NCBI RefSeq assembly: GCF_024586455.1
Contig: NC_065923.1
Coordinates: 496,001-560,000 of the forward strand
Direction: 5' to 3'
Length of the DNA stretch: 64,000 bases
Source of the DNA: Bactrocera neohumeralis
Lineage: Eukaryota > Arthropoda > Insecta > Diptera > Tephritidae
Positions 35,290 to 47,618 of this stretch are shown in pieces. Below the pieces are notes generated by a model. The model worked only from the letters and a program-made list of their open reading frames with translations. It searched no databases and had not been told where the DNA came from. The number at the start of each line of letters is the position of its first letter. Within the stretch, counting starts at the first letter, position 1. The position numbers were made by a program, and so were the translations under genes.

Positions 35290-36155
35290 ATATGATTCAG
35301 TTTAACGCAATTAAAAATGTAATTTGGAAGAATCATTTAGAATTTATTTTTTTAACGAGATATACGCAGGCACAATACAAATTAATTCGTTCTCCAATTC
35401 CAATTTTACGTGCCCTTTTGCCATTTCATGGACGTAATAAGCGTCCTCCCGTTCTCGCTATTCGTCGAATTGTCAAAAATTTCGAGCGTACATTTTCTTT
35501 ACATAATGTCCAAGTGCCAATTAAATAAAGAACCGCTCGAAGTAATGAAAATATTGTTGCCTTCAGACAAGTGTTGCAGAAGACTGCAATTAATGATTTT
35601 TTTAAGAAAATCATCTTCTCCGAGGTGGCACACTTTCATCTGAGTGGCGCGGAAAATAAACAAAACTTTCGATTCTGGTGCGAAGAAATTATTCATGAAC
35701 AACGATTACATTTCCCTAAATTTTTACTAAAATTTGTGCAGTTTGCCGCCTGGTGGAATCATCGTACGTATTTTTTTCGAAATGAAGCTGGTGACACCGT
35801 TTCTGGCAATGGAGAGGGGTACATTGGAAGAAGTTGATCTTGACAACATCTGGTTCCAACAAGACGGGGCTACGAGCCCCACAGCTTGTGCAAACAACCG
35901 CATTATTGCGAAAAAAGTTTGGAGATTCGATTATTTCAAGAAATTGTGACATTAAATGCCCTTTAAGAAGCTGTGATTAACACCATTAGACTACTTTTTG
36001 TGGGGTTATTTGAAGTCATTGGTCTTTAGTAATAAACCAGACTCTCTTCAAGCTTTAGAAGTCAATATTGAAAGTGCTATTCATGACTATGAAATGAGTG
36101 CTATATTCAGAATTGTACCGAGAGTACTTCACATTAAATAAAAACATTTTAATAA
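35290..36155 (+). pseudogene. decayed DD41D-like mariner transposase
   Basis: Blocks occur in family order with frame changes between them. They are the helix-turn-helix part (GRNKRPPVLAIRRIVKNFER at about 35435-35495), the linker RTARSNENIVA (about 35532-35565), and the first catalytic region IIFSEVAHFHLSGAENKQN (about 35608-35665), in which the usual Asp-Glu is changed. GDTVSGNGEGY follows, then WFQQDGATSPTA with the second Asp (about 35850-35890), and TPLDYFLWGYLKSLVFSNKP with the third Asp (about 35978-36040). The TPLDYFLWGY form is also found in the intact frame at 61100-61753, so this is a diverged relative of that element. It has multiple frameshifts and a damaged active site. I could not identify TIRs. 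Confidence 0.8.
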
Positions 36156-36289
36156 AACATACTTATCTTATTGGAAAACAAGAATCAAGAATTATAGAAA
36201 CAGTTTAGATCATTATTATTTTTTAGCTACGTTTGAGGGATAAATAGACTGAGCCATTTATCGAAGTGAATGAGTCTCAAAATTTTACC

Positions 36290-36560
36290 ATGTTTAGTCG
36301 TTAAACATGAGATGGCGCACCGTCTTGTTGGAAATATAGATCGTTCGCGTCGATTGCATCAAATCTCGCTCGATATTAATGGTAACGATCTTTCCTGCCT
36401 CAATTTGAAATGAAATAAACTTCGAAGCGGTAAATTTTTGAGGATGCAAATGCGTTTCTTGAACCACACGAAGATTTGACTCACCCCAATAGAAATCCGT
36501 AAACAAAATTGACCGCCACGAACTGTCAATATCACGTCACTTCTCTTGACAGACGCATAC
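36290..36560 (-). pseudogene. second decayed mariner fragment, opposite orientation
   Basis: The minus strand from about 36525 reads SILFTDFYWG (first catalytic Asp region), then VQETHLHPQK, EAGKIVTINIER, and after a one-base shift FDAIDANDLYFQQDGAPSH, ending at a stop near 36300. These correspond to the central catalytic part of a mariner-type transposase (LFsDEAHF, LHPqkvTVW, VTvNgeRY, yFQQDGApsH). An internal deletion removes the WCG...GPYFF block. It lies tail to tail with the relic at 35290-36155 and differs from it in sequence, so it is a separate insertion and not a duplicate. Confidence 0.7.
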
Positions 36561-38766
36561 AACGCGTTTCAAAGTTTCATGTTTCGATCCAGTTTTCGAC
36601 TAGTTTTTCTATTTTATCTCCAAAAAATAAGATAATTATGATCCAGTCATAAATAGAGTAGATAATTGAGAAGTTTTTGCTTAAATTTTTTTTGAAGAGA
36701 TATTGTATGCAATAATTAGACAAAAAATGTACATTTACAGAATTTGGTTTTCTTTAAAAAACCCAATTCATTTTGAATTATTTTTCGATTCTGTCGATGC
36801 CGTAACCGTATACAAGGAAAACTTTATTTATTTTATTATTACAATAGACGAATACGGACAATGACCGAAGATCTAGTCAAAATTTTGAATTTCGAATTTT
36901 GACAAAATGGCGATATTCCAAAAAAAAATTGTGTTTTTACATATATAACCCCTTAAAGCGATTACGTAGGGAACTCATCACACTTTTTGCTCACAATCTG
37001 CCGCGATATGTTCACAAAACAACCTAAAGTTTGAAAAAAGTAAAAAATTTGCTTGTTAACGATTTCTAAACGGCACACCTTAACCCCGCAGAACCCCCGC
37101 ATAAACAAATTACTAATGCTTATTGTACAGCATAACCTGAGCATAATTTCAAGGCCGTTTCTCTATTAACTGCTGACAGTGCGTTAAGCTAGTCGTTGTC
37201 TTTGGTCGCGAATTCTTTAAATATCAGCTGAGAGCACAGCCCAACCTAACCTTGGAATGCTGTGAAAAATTTGTTATGCAAACAAGAAGTCGAGTTGCAA
37301 ACGCAGCTGGCTTTTCTATAATATGTACATACATGTGCACATACATAAGTATATTGTATCAGTATTTTTATGAGGCGTTTTAATTATAAATTACAAAAAT
37401 AGTAACCTAACCTCATGTATGTATATTTTACATTGCAATTTTCAACTTATTTTAATGAAAATCCCACCCTTTCCTGTTCGGCAAATAAAAAAAGTAGCAT
37501 GCTACATGTGTTCATTAATGTGTATGAAAACATTTGTATACATGTATGTATGTATGTATAAGCCTGAATGTAGTATGTGCAACAGAAAACAAAATTAAAA
37601 ACAAACTCCACTTTAATGAAAAAACAAATTCTAAATAAAAGAAAAGTGGCAAAAAGTTTTTATTAAAAGTGTTGCAACATGCCGCAAGCACAGAGGCTCA
37701 CAACCCACAACGCTCACATACAAACACATGCTACATATTTATGCACGCTCCTAACTGTAATCACAGGCGCGTAGATTTTATAGCATTGGAGCTCTGTAAG
37801 TTGACGGCTGTTATTGTTGTTGCTACAACTTCTTTTCATCCACTGATCGCGGCGCTGTTGATGATGCGGCGCTTTAGTGAAAATTGTGAGCCACATCTGT
37901 TGTAATTTATAAAATATATCTACATAGATGTAATTAAATAATGCGATTGCGATGAGAAAGCAACTCTTGGAAAATTAGTTGAAATGCACTCAAACACACG
38001 CACACACACACATTTCATGTAGATATTTACTTGTTTGTGAAGACACACATGTTTATGCGCACGTTTTACAATATTCATAAATAAGCATTCTGACTTGTAA
38101 GAGCGCATGTGCTTGTGTGTGTGTTAGTTGAACTGTTGCAACATTGCTTGGAAAATGCTTTGGCATTACTATAATAACAGTTTAGGGGCATGGATTTTTT
38201 TTTATAAATGTGAACATATTTATTATTTTATTTGAATTTATTGAAGAATTTATGGTTTTTTCTCGAAAATATAACAACTAACAAGTTGGCTCACGCTCCT
38301 ACTTCAATTAACAGTACCTATCGGAACCTCTTATATTTGATTGTTCACAAAAAATGAATACTTTGGTGCTTAGGTACAAGAAATGACAAGAAACGCGAGT
38401 TGAAATGAAATACATATGTTTTGTATTTATATTAGGATTATTCTACAAATTGTAGTAAATAAAGTATGTATGGTATAATAAAAATGATCAAATTCTCACT
38501 TTTATGTAAATTGCGCCTTTTATAAACTTTTTCTACAAATTGCAATCAATTACTGTATTTAACTTTCACCGCAACTACGCTCACTTCCACCTCTACCTTC
38601 GGCCACTCTTTTGAGTACCACTTGCTTATCTCGCTTTATCGAAATAAAACTAAGCACGCTTCATATGTGACTAATTTATTCTGTGATTTGGTGAAATAAG
38701 TATATCTAAATCTTCTCCAGTTGTTATACATTAAAGGAAAATAATGCAATAAACCCGTTAGTGTTA
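36561..38766. other. AT-rich non-coding stretch with simple repeats
   Basis: CATACATGTGCACATACATA-type microsatellite at 37325-37350, GTATGTATGTAT at 37543-37558, CACACGCACACACACAC at 37993-38010 and GTGTGTGTG near 38115-38125. 37660-37900 is slightly GC-richer. No exon or transposon is recognised. Confidence 0.5.
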
Positions 38767-39037
38767 AAGGAGCATGCACCAGTTTCTTCGTAGAACATGG
38801 TCAGACGAAAGCATGTCCGACGATTGGAATTTAAGTGTGCTCTGCCGAATCCACAAGAAGGAAGACCACACAATCACCAAACCGTCACCAAACTGATTGG
38901 ACCTAACTGATTAGAAAAGACAACATCTGATGAGTCGACGCTACGAGTTTTCGAGAGAAAGGTTCTGCGGAAGATTTATGGTCCTTTGATTGGTAACGGC
39001 GAATATCACAGTCGTTGGAACGATGATTTTTGATAAT
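38767..39037 (+). mobile_element. internally deleted fragment of the RTE-like LINE
   Basis: 38767-38935 matches the RT N-terminal region of the element at 44761-47960 (GGAGCATGCACCAGTTTCTT, then AGCATGTCCGACGATTGG, which encodes SMSDDWNLSVL, and AAGGAAGACCACACAATC). At about 38930 it jumps straight to the C-terminal region (GAGTCGACGCTACGAGTTTT, encoding ESTLRVFERKVLRKIYGPL, then NGEYHSRWND), ending near 39035. About 900 bp of RT core is missing between the blocks. Plus orientation, unlike the other two copies. Confidence 0.85.
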
Positions 39038-39524
39038 CGGGAAGGAAAATTACGGTATAATTTAAAAGTGAGTTAACTCTGAAGATATGAATTATCAATA
39101 TTTGCAAGAATAAACACACAATTTTCCAAATTTCAAATTACGCGTGTACCTTAAAGTGGATATTCTTGAAGAAACTTAGAAATAGTCCAGAAATAGTGCC
39201 CTTGTTGCTTCCCGAATCCTATATAATATACAGATATATTTTGCAATAAAAAGTTAAGTAAATGCGAAGATTAGCATTAAGCACTACTTAAAAACACGGA
39301 GATTGCCTAACAAATTTCAGTTTTTAGTATTCATGGTAACAACAAAGGTTTCCAACAAAAATTTAACACACTGTTACCAGTTTGGATAAGAGTTCGTGCA
39401 TATAAACTTACGCCTTATACTCAAGTTTGTTTGAAATGGTGATTTAGGAAAAGGAGAGGCTCGAGATTTCAAGACAAGAAGTGATTAACATAATTTTGCG
39501 TATGCAATTCTCAAAGACTCTAAA
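39038..39524. other. non-coding stretch
   Basis: AT-rich, nothing identifiable was seen. Confidence 0.45.
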
Positions 39525-39706
39525 TAAGATGTGATATTTATTATAGAATTACTGCTGTTTGGTTTACCTTCCACATCAACTTTTATTGTCCAATAGATTC
39601 TCTTTCAACCTGAACTAAGATGTAATATTTATTATAGAATTACTGCTGTTTGGTTTACCTTCCACATCAACTTTTATTGTCCAATAGATTCTCTTTCAAC
39701 CTGAAC
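39525..39706. repeat. 91-bp tandem duplication (two units)
   Basis: Unit 1 is 39525-39615 and unit 2 is 39616-39706. Both run from TAAGATGTRATATTTATTAT to TCTCTTTCAACCTGAAC, and I see one difference (GTGAT versus GTAAT). Such identity implies a very recent event or an assembly artefact at a haplotype difference. There is no coding content. Confidence 0.95.
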
Positions 39707-42700
39707 TCAGGTAAACTCGAAAATGTCTCCCACCGTCTAAGGGCTCAGAATTAAACTTATTGAGAAACAACTTTATTTTGTTCCACCTATAGTATGTACG
39801 AGCTTTGCAACCGGCAATGGAGTAATAGTCAAACTAATCATATTTTAGGGAACGAGTGCTTTTTCCTTTATAACCTTCAAAAATATTAAGGTGAAGTACT
39901 CTTTACTTCCTTTTCGTTTTTTTTTTACACTTTGCGAAGTAAAGTTCAGGTGGAGAGAATTCTCCTTTGCTCACTCATAGTAACCCCGTTTAAAGGTGAA
40001 CTCCTTCAAATGTTTTTTTATAACTTCTACGTATGCTGGAATGCTCGTATTGCCTCAGAAGTCTACTTTGAAGGCATTTCTAAAGAAGAGGAAGGCCGTT
40101 CTCACGACAGTCTGGTCTACGTAAGCGGAATGAACGAGGTTTTCTACAACAACATTTGTGTTAATATAAGTGAAAATGTAATTTTAATGTCAGGCCGAGT
40201 CTTACTTGATCAATTCTTCAACTGATTGTAAAAGCTAAGCTGAGAGTTATCCTCATCCCTAAAAATTTAGAATATAGCGGTTTTGGATTTAAAAAATTAA
40301 GAATACTAAGACAAAAAGTCACACCCCTCATTCACATTTGTATGTATGTATGTATGTATGTATGTAATTGCATGCATTTACATTCTTCAGCGCGATTATG
40401 GATGAAATGTAAATCAAACGAAGCAATGAGTTCGTTCGAGATGAACTGTTAGGCGCCGAAATGAAAGGAAATTTAATTAAATTAATTATCTAATTAAAAA
40501 ATCCATTTTTTCTCCATAACTTCAGTAATGCGCGCAGAGTCTTTCAAGTTGCTGCATCATCTTATAAATTGAAAATATAAGCACTTACTCATCACACATG
40601 CTGTGCCACAAATGCAGCGCACAAACACAGACCGTAAAGCTACTTCAAACAACATTTATGCGCATACATACATACATATGTATATATAAAAATCAATATA
40701 TATACATACATATACATATACTTATATTTATGTGGGGAATTACTTTTATCCGTATAAATTAAAAACGCATGTTGCATACATGATAACAACAGCAACAATA
40801 CTATTGATAACAACAACAACAATAAACAGAAGCGCCTGCTGAAAGCGCCTCCGCGTAATGAAGCACTCTTCCTTGTTTGGTTGCAAAAACAACTGCAAGG
40901 CGCCACATGCTGCATTTGCTCTCCTTGAGCGTGCATTTATTTATATCTACATATGTACGTATGTATATGTACACGTGATATATGTATATAGAATTACATA
41001 TGTACGTGCTTGCTGCCGGCTTTCTACTCCAGTCTGTGTCTAAACTCTGGCGATAAACTCAAGCAAGACATCATTCCATTTTCTTGGGATTTTACTTATC
41101 CCCGCCACCTCCTCCCCCAAATGTATTATTACACCGATGACGCACTGCAATAATGGCAACCTTTTATTTATTTACATATTTATTTTTAACCGAGTCGGAG
41201 GAAACTTATTTTAATTGCGAGCGCAAAGATTTAAATTGAAGTATGCATAATAGATAGCGCAAGAGCCTACACAAATATTAGCACGCACACGCATATAACA
41301 TTTATCGAACGCAGGAACCAATGTTTGTGAAGAGTCTATAAAAGGGGGATCAAAGTGTATTCGAGTGATTTGTTATGGTAATTGATTAAAAGTATGTACA
41401 CATGCACTTACAACACGTACATACAAGCAAGTATACATACATATAATACATAAATACATAAAGTGCATCGCATATGGAGAAATGCTCGTCATTGCGCAGA
41501 TATGTTTAGTTTGATGATACTATGTATGTATGTATGTATATTAATAAAATTTAATTATAATACAAAACTTTCAGGCGGCACTCAAGGAGATACATACCTC
41601 ATTAAAGTATTATAAGCGCTCTCTTTTCTACCTACTTACATATATTTAATTATACCACTCAATTGTATTTTTACCAGTTGATTGTTCGCTTCGCCACATT
41701 ATAAAGACTAACAAAATCACAACAGTTGTTCTATCCTCATTTAATTGGACTAACTTTCTTACAAAAAGGAGTTATTTGAAACAACTTTATTTCTAATTCC
41801 AGAAGGCTTCCGCCTGCAATTGTCTTACTACACAGCTACTTATGTACACGAACACAGTGGAAAATTGTACAGCCCGTCTATGTGCTTTTGTATTGCAGAA
41901 AAAGGTTATAAAATTCCCTTGCATGTAATTGGAATTATGTTTAAAATGCTTTAGTTGTCATCAATTACGGCAATTTGTAGAATTTGTTAGTTAATAATTA
42001 ATTAATCGGCCATTCCGCGTAACTGCCGATACTTATGCACATATTTACACATACATGCGCATTGCGCTCGTATGGAGACATTTTGTTGCAAATGGTTTTC
42101 GCAATGATGACGTAAATTATTTATGCGAAAATTGGAATATGCAAAAGTGCTTTTGTATTGTTTTTAATGACGGGAATTCGACAATCTGACTCAAGTATGC
42201 ACGAGCATCGAAAAGAGCGAATGCGAAACCCTATCGACAGGCGTATACTTTTTGCAGTGTGGAACACAGCTGGCTTGCACAAAATTTTAATATGGAATTT
42301 TGAATATTCAATTTTACTTATTGCGAAGTGGAGATCATTCGTTTATTGAAATTGCGATAATTTACTTTTATATTCTTTAAATACCTTTCAAATCAATATT
42401 TTTTAGGGAAATCCGAGCAGACATATGTTAGGGTACATAAGTATAATTTAAGAGACATTACATATCTAAAAATTTTAGAAAATTAAGTTGAAATATAATG
42501 ATAATAAACTATATTTCTTTTTTGTGGGAGTAAATACCCATGACAAAACTCCGATTAAAGTGCCGAGTTTTTATATGTAGGTATTATCTGATATTATTTT
42601 AGCTTTTCGCGAGAGTTCTGGGATGTATGGAAACACACACTTCTAAGTCTGCGAGAAAACCCGCTAATGTTGGAATTGTACCTCTAAATACATTGTCTAG

Positions 42701-42754
42701 TATACAGATAGCTAGATCGAAAGATTGCCATACTAAAAATCTATCCAGACTGCT
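39707..42754. other. non-coding stretch with simple repeats
   Basis: Includes (GTAT)n at 40340-40366, CATACATATGTATATAT at 40668-40690 and 40945-40990, CAACAACAA runs at 40785-40825 and TATGTATGTATGTA at 41521-41535. The 98-codon frame at 39932-40225 starts at a non-ATG codon and has no recognisable motif; I could not identify it. No exon is supported. Confidence 0.5.
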
Positions 42755-43215
42755 AGACAAATTAAAAGTATTTATTTTCTTGATAATGGAACTGATTCAT
42801 TTCGTCGATTCCGTTCTGGTAATTTCGATGTCAAAGATTCACCATGCTCTGGAAGGCCAGTTGTCAAAAATATTGTCTAAATAATGGAAAGCGTGGAGCT
42901 CGACTGGCATGTGTACTCAGTTTTGATTGTGCGGGAGCTAGGAAAGGCGCAAGAGTACCATTCAAATAAGGCTGGATACAAAAAATAATCCGATGTATAG
43001 GAACCACTTGACTTAACGACTATCTTCTTCTTATGCATCCACTTTATAGTCGAGACCTGGCATCCTGTTTATGGCGGATGATTATAGTGGTGAAAAATTC
43101 GACTCAAGAGAATCGAGAGAAAATTGACTGATATTTTTGCCAAAAGGGAGGAGGATTTCTAGAACCGGATAGTTCCAACAATGCTAAGCAAACGAAAATA
43201 ATAGATTTGGTTTTA
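42755..43215 (+). pseudogene. mariner transposase relic 5 (second subfamily)
   Basis: 42803-42881 reads RRFRSGNFDVKDSPCSGRPV, the end of the first helix-turn-helix and the linker of a mariner transposase, then a stop. 43033-43066 reads MHPLYSRDLAS, the counterpart of HPPYSPDLAPSD before the third catalytic Asp. 43115-43160 reads LTDIFAKREEDF-stop-NRI, matching the C-terminal FFadkDqkFYeRGI block. Most of the catalytic domain between them is deleted. The RFRSGNFD form differs from relics 1-4, so this is another subfamily, closer to the 7250 element. Confidence 0.72.
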
Positions 43216-44760
43216 ATAGACCTTCTTATACTTGAAAAACAAAATTAGGCAAAATCTTAAGGTTAGAAATAACCAACAATATGTGGTTTGAATCAAATTG
43301 AGTTTATGGAATATTTCTTCAAAGAAATCTAAAATCAAAACTGTTAAAGATTTATTGGATGTACTCGCCGAGAACATATTTTTTCAAGAATATATTTTAA
43401 GCAACTTCTTCGACCAAATTTCTGTCGGCTATCTCTCTTGCGTTCTTATTATTGCCTGACGGATTATCGTGTCAACAAATGTGTCATTGAACTTCAACTT
43501 TCGCACCTCGCCAATGCAAGAGCAAATAAACGCGCAAAAACACTAATAAGGAAATTACAACAAAATACAGACTGTGGCGAGTGGAAAATTAAGTGAGGCA
43601 AGCAACGGCAAACGCGAAATAGATGGACACACACCGAATGCCAGCCAGACAAGTGGTCGACAAACCAAGACAAGCGGCGAACGGCATTGGAAAGTGTGTC
43701 TGGTTGCACGGCGGCCGCATGCCTGAAATGCATGCCCCAATGTACACACATATGTACTTATGTATGTTGGTGGACAGACAGACATTTGTATGTATGTATA
43801 TTTGTATAAGGCACGTAACAAGACTCGCCAAGACATGCTGCAAGTTGTCAAAGTCGCTGTTGCAGCCATAACCGAATTGGCACATTGCGCCGTAGAGTGG
43901 CAACACAATCAATGGACTAGACAGAGGCAACAACAATTGCAACAAAATAATAATAAACTAATTCGAAACGAACTATTAAAATGAATTAATTAACGGTAAA
44001 GAATGTGTTCATGCGCAAACGAGTACTACTGGACAAAAACACAACAACAGCAACAATGTCAGCGATTTATTGAAAAGTATGTACATACTTATGTATGTTG
44101 CGCTTAGTTAGTATGCCGTTTAGTCGCGGCGATTAGTGTTAAGCGCATGACAGAAATGAAAATAATAAAACTATGTATATACATACATAAGTGTAAGTGT
44201 TAAATACACTTTAAAGCTAAAAGCGTTGCTCCAAATATTTAAGCGAATCACACCAACTGTCACTACATTTATCACTCAATTAGACGCAGTTGTGCGTACA
44301 AATGGAGGATGTGAAGTACATACATATACATATACATATGTATGTAAGTAGGTGAAACGAAGAGGTCGTCAAAGTCGCAAAACTTTGTCACTCATTCACC
44401 TCACTTACGGTGTAATCAATACATAAAAAGTTAAAATAGTTGTAAATTATTATTTGGTCGTTAAAAGAAGCTCCCGAATTTAAATTTGGAAGGAAACACA
44501 CCTCACCCCATGGGCGCATATTTAATTAATTTAAAATTTTCATCAAGTCGAGTTTCAATAATAATACTTAACAACTTAAGTTGGCATCTTTCCCGATGAA
44601 AGCCGTCGAAGCTTTATTTTCTACACAAGGTACACTTCGAAAACAGAACCCCTTTGTTTGACTCTGAAAAAGATATCAAAATCAATTGATCTACTCATTT
44701 CATTGACATTCACAAAAATATATTGTTAAAACGTGTTCAAAGTCGAGCTGAGCGTAAATG
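43216..44760. other. non-coding stretch, GC-richer at 43490-43960
   Basis: 43490-43960 is GC-richer, and frames are open on both strands at once (43494-43945 minus, 43623-43984 plus) without motifs, so they probably reflect base composition. Microsatellites of CATATGTATG type lie at 43750-43800 and 44320-44345. No exon is recognised. Confidence 0.45.
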
Positions 44761-44789
44761 TCCTCTTCTTCTTCTTCTTCTTAATTGGC

Positions 44790-46190
44790 GTAGACACCGC
44801 TTAAGCGATTATAGCCGAGTTAACAACAGCGCGCCAGTCGTTTCTTCTTTTCGCTACGTGGCGCCAATTGGATATTCCAAGCGAAGTCAGGTCCTTCTCC
44901 ACTTGGTCCTTCCAACGGAGTGGAGGTCTTCCTCTTCCTCTGCTTCCCCCGGCGGGTACTGGGTCGAATACTTTCAGAGCTGGAGTGTTTTCGTCGACAA
45001 CATGACCTAGCCAGCGTAGCCGCTGTCTTTTAATTCGCTGAACTATGTCAATGTCGTCGTATATCTCGTACAGCTCATCGTTTCATCGAATGCGGTATTC
45101 GCCGTGGCTAACGCGCAAAGGACCATAAATCTTTCGCAGAACTTTTCTCTCGAAAACTCGCAACGTCGACTCATCCGTTGTTGACATCGTCCAAGACTCT
45201 GCACCATACAGCAGGACGGGAATTATGAGCGACTTATAGAGTTTAGCTTTTGTTCGTCGAGAGAGGACTTTGCTTCTCAATTGCCTACTCAGTCCGAAGT
45301 AGCACCTGTTGGCAAGCGTTGGATTTCTAGGCTGACATTGTTGGTGGTGTTTACGCTGGTTCCAAGATAGACGAAATTATCTAAAGTTATGACTGTGAAC
45401 AGTGACGTGAGTGCCCAGTCGCGAGTGCGACGACTGTTTGTTTGATGACAGGAGGTATTTCGTCTTGCCCTCGTTCACTGCCAGACCCATTTTCTGTGCT
45501 TCCTTGTCCAGCCTGGAGAAAGCAGAACTAACGGCGCGGGTGTTGAGGCCGATGATATCAATATCATCGGCATACGCCAGGAGTTGTACACTCTTATAGA
45601 AGATAGTACCTTCTCTGTTTAGTTTTGCAGCTCGAACTATTTTCTCCAGAAGCAGGTTGAAGAAGTCGCACGATAGGGAGTCGCCTTGTCTGAAACCTCG
45701 TTTGGTATCGAACGGCTCGGAGAGGTCCTTTCCGATTCTGACGGAGCCTTTGGTGTTGCTCAACGTCAGCTTACACAGCCGTATTAGTTTTGCGGGGATA
45801 CCAAATTCAGACATCGCGGCATAAAGGCAGCTCCTTTTCGTGCTGTCGAAAGCAGCTTTGAAATCGACGAAGAGGTGGTGTGTGTCGATTCTTCTTTCAC
45901 GGGTCTTTTCCAAGATTTGGCGCATGGTGAATATCTGGTCCGTTGTTGATTTGCCAGGTCTAAAGCCACACTGATAAGGTCCAATCAGTTTGTTGACGGT
46001 GGGCTTTAATCTTTCACACAATACGCTCGATAGAACCTTATATGCGATGTTCAGGAGGCTATCCCACGGTAGTTAGCGCAGATTGTGGGGTCTCCTTTTT
46101 TATAGATTGGGCAGAGCACACTTAAATTTCAATCGTTGGGCATGCTTTCGTCCGACCATATTTTACAAAGAAGCTGATGCATGCTCCTTA
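44790..46190 (-). pseudogene. LINE reverse transcriptase region, frameshifted
   Basis: After a small deletion at about 46190 the frame resumes with SMPND...LSVLCPIYKKGDPTICANYRG. Then, after a shift, 46021-45377 is open for 214 codons. It shows CGFRPGKSTTDQIF, motif A HLFVDFKAAFDS, motif B GFRQGDSLSCDFFNLLLE and motif C LLAYADDIDII (YADD at 45563-45574). Beyond a frameshift near 45377 comes SLIIPVLLYGAESWTM and ESTLRVFERKVLRKIYGPLR (45280-45083), then a Gly/Arg-rich end (GGRGRGRPPLRW-like, 44960-44900). The catalytic residues are all present but split over frames, so no active enzyme is made from this copy. Confidence 0.9.
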
Positions 46191-47618
46191 TCAGTTCTCG
46201 GCCGGTAGTCCGTCGGCCCCTGCCGCTTTGTTGTTCTTGAGGCGGGCAATTGCTATTCGAACTTCTTCATGGTCGCTTTCTCCTGGTGTTATGCGTTCAC
46301 TGCCATTCAGCAGGCTGGAGAAGTGTTCCCTCCATAATCTAACTATGCTCTGGGCATCGGTGACTAGATCACCTTTGGGGGTTCTACAGGAGTATGCTCC
46401 GGTCTTAAAACCTTCTGTAAGCCGCCGCACTTTTTCGTAGAATTTTCGAGCATTACCCCTGTCGGCCAGCCTATCAAGCTCTTCGTACTCACGTATTTCG
46501 GCCTCTTTCTTCTTCTGTCTGCAAATGCGTCTCGCTTCCCTCTTCAACTCTCGGTATCTATCCTATCCCGCACGTGTAGTGGTCGATCGTAACGTTGCGA
46601 GGTAGGCAGCCTGTTTTCTCTCCGCTGCGACACGGCACTCCTCGTCGTACCAGCTGTTCTTTTGCACTTTCCGAAAACCAATGGTTTCGGTTGCAGCTGT
46701 ATGTAAGGAGTTTGAAATGCCGTCCCACAGTTCCCTTATACCGAGTTGTTGACGAGTGCTCTCAGAGAGCAGGAGTGCAAGCCGAGTAGAAAATCGTTCG
46801 GCTGTCTGTTGTGATTGCAGCTTCTCGACGTCGAACCTTCCTTGTGTTTGGTGGCGCGCGTTTTTTGCTGCACAGAGGCGGGTGCGAATCTTAGCTGCAA
46901 CAAGATAGTGGTCCGAGTCGATGTTAGGACCTCGGAGCGCACGCACATCTAAAACACTGGAGACGTGTCTTCCGTCTATCACAACATGATCGATCTGGTT
47001 GGTAGTTTTTCGATCCGGAGACAGCCAGGTAGCTTAATGAATCTTCTTATGCTGGAATCTACTACTACAGATAACCATATTTCGGGCCCCGGTGAAGTCA
47101 ATCGGCCTCAACCTATTTGGGGATGTTTCGTCGTGGAGGCCGAATTTACCGACCGTAGTGCCAAAGACACCTTCTTTGCCCACCCTGGCGTTAAAGTCGC
47201 CAAGCACGATTTTGACATCGTGGCGGGGGCAGCCTTCATAAGTGCGCTCCAAGCACTCATAAAAGGCATCTTTGGTCACATCGTCCTTCTCTTCCGTCGG
47301 GGCGTGGGCGCAGACCAGCGATATGTTGAAGAACCTCGCTTTGATGCGGATTGTGGCTAGACGTTCATTCACCGCAGTGAATGATAGTACCCGGCGACGG
47401 AGTCTCTCTCCCACCACGAATCCTACACCAAACTTGCGCTCCTTTATATGGCCACTGTAGTAAATGTCACAAGGACCTACTCGTCTCTGTCCTTGTCCCG
47501 TCCATCGCATTTCTTGGACGGCGGTGATGTCAGCCTTTGTTTTTACGAGGACATCAACCAGCTGGGCAGCGGCACCTTCCCAATTAAGGGACTGGACATT
47601 CCAGGTGCAAGCCCTCAA
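46191..47618 (-). pseudogene. LINE endonuclease and linker region, broken by two stops
   Basis: It opens with ACTWNVQSLNWEG (family pattern TWNVrsL) at 47615. It continues with VQEMRWTGQG (catalytic Glu), GVGFVVGERL, SLVCAHAPTEEKDD, and KIVLGDFNARVG (catalytic Asp and Asn). Beyond an in-frame TAA at about 47034 it goes on to QIDHVVIDGRHV and NIDSDHYLVAAKI (the terminal SDHyLv motif with the catalytic Asp-His). The frame is then interrupted by TAG at 46563-46565 and continues through a Lys/Arg-rich linker (KREARRICRQKKKEAE) to AAGADGLPAE at 46191. All three stretches are in one frame, so only point nonsense mutations separate them. The domain would nick target DNA to prime reverse transcription. 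It has no in-frame ATG at its head. Confidence 0.9.

Noticed and set aside
39932..40225. 98-codon frame with protein-like middle
   Set aside because: It starts at a non-ATG codon, matches no motif I know and has no supporting context. Left as unidentified.
43494..43984. Four overlapping frames of 74-118 codons on both strands
   Set aside because: Mutually overlapping, no motifs, low stop density explained by higher GC content.
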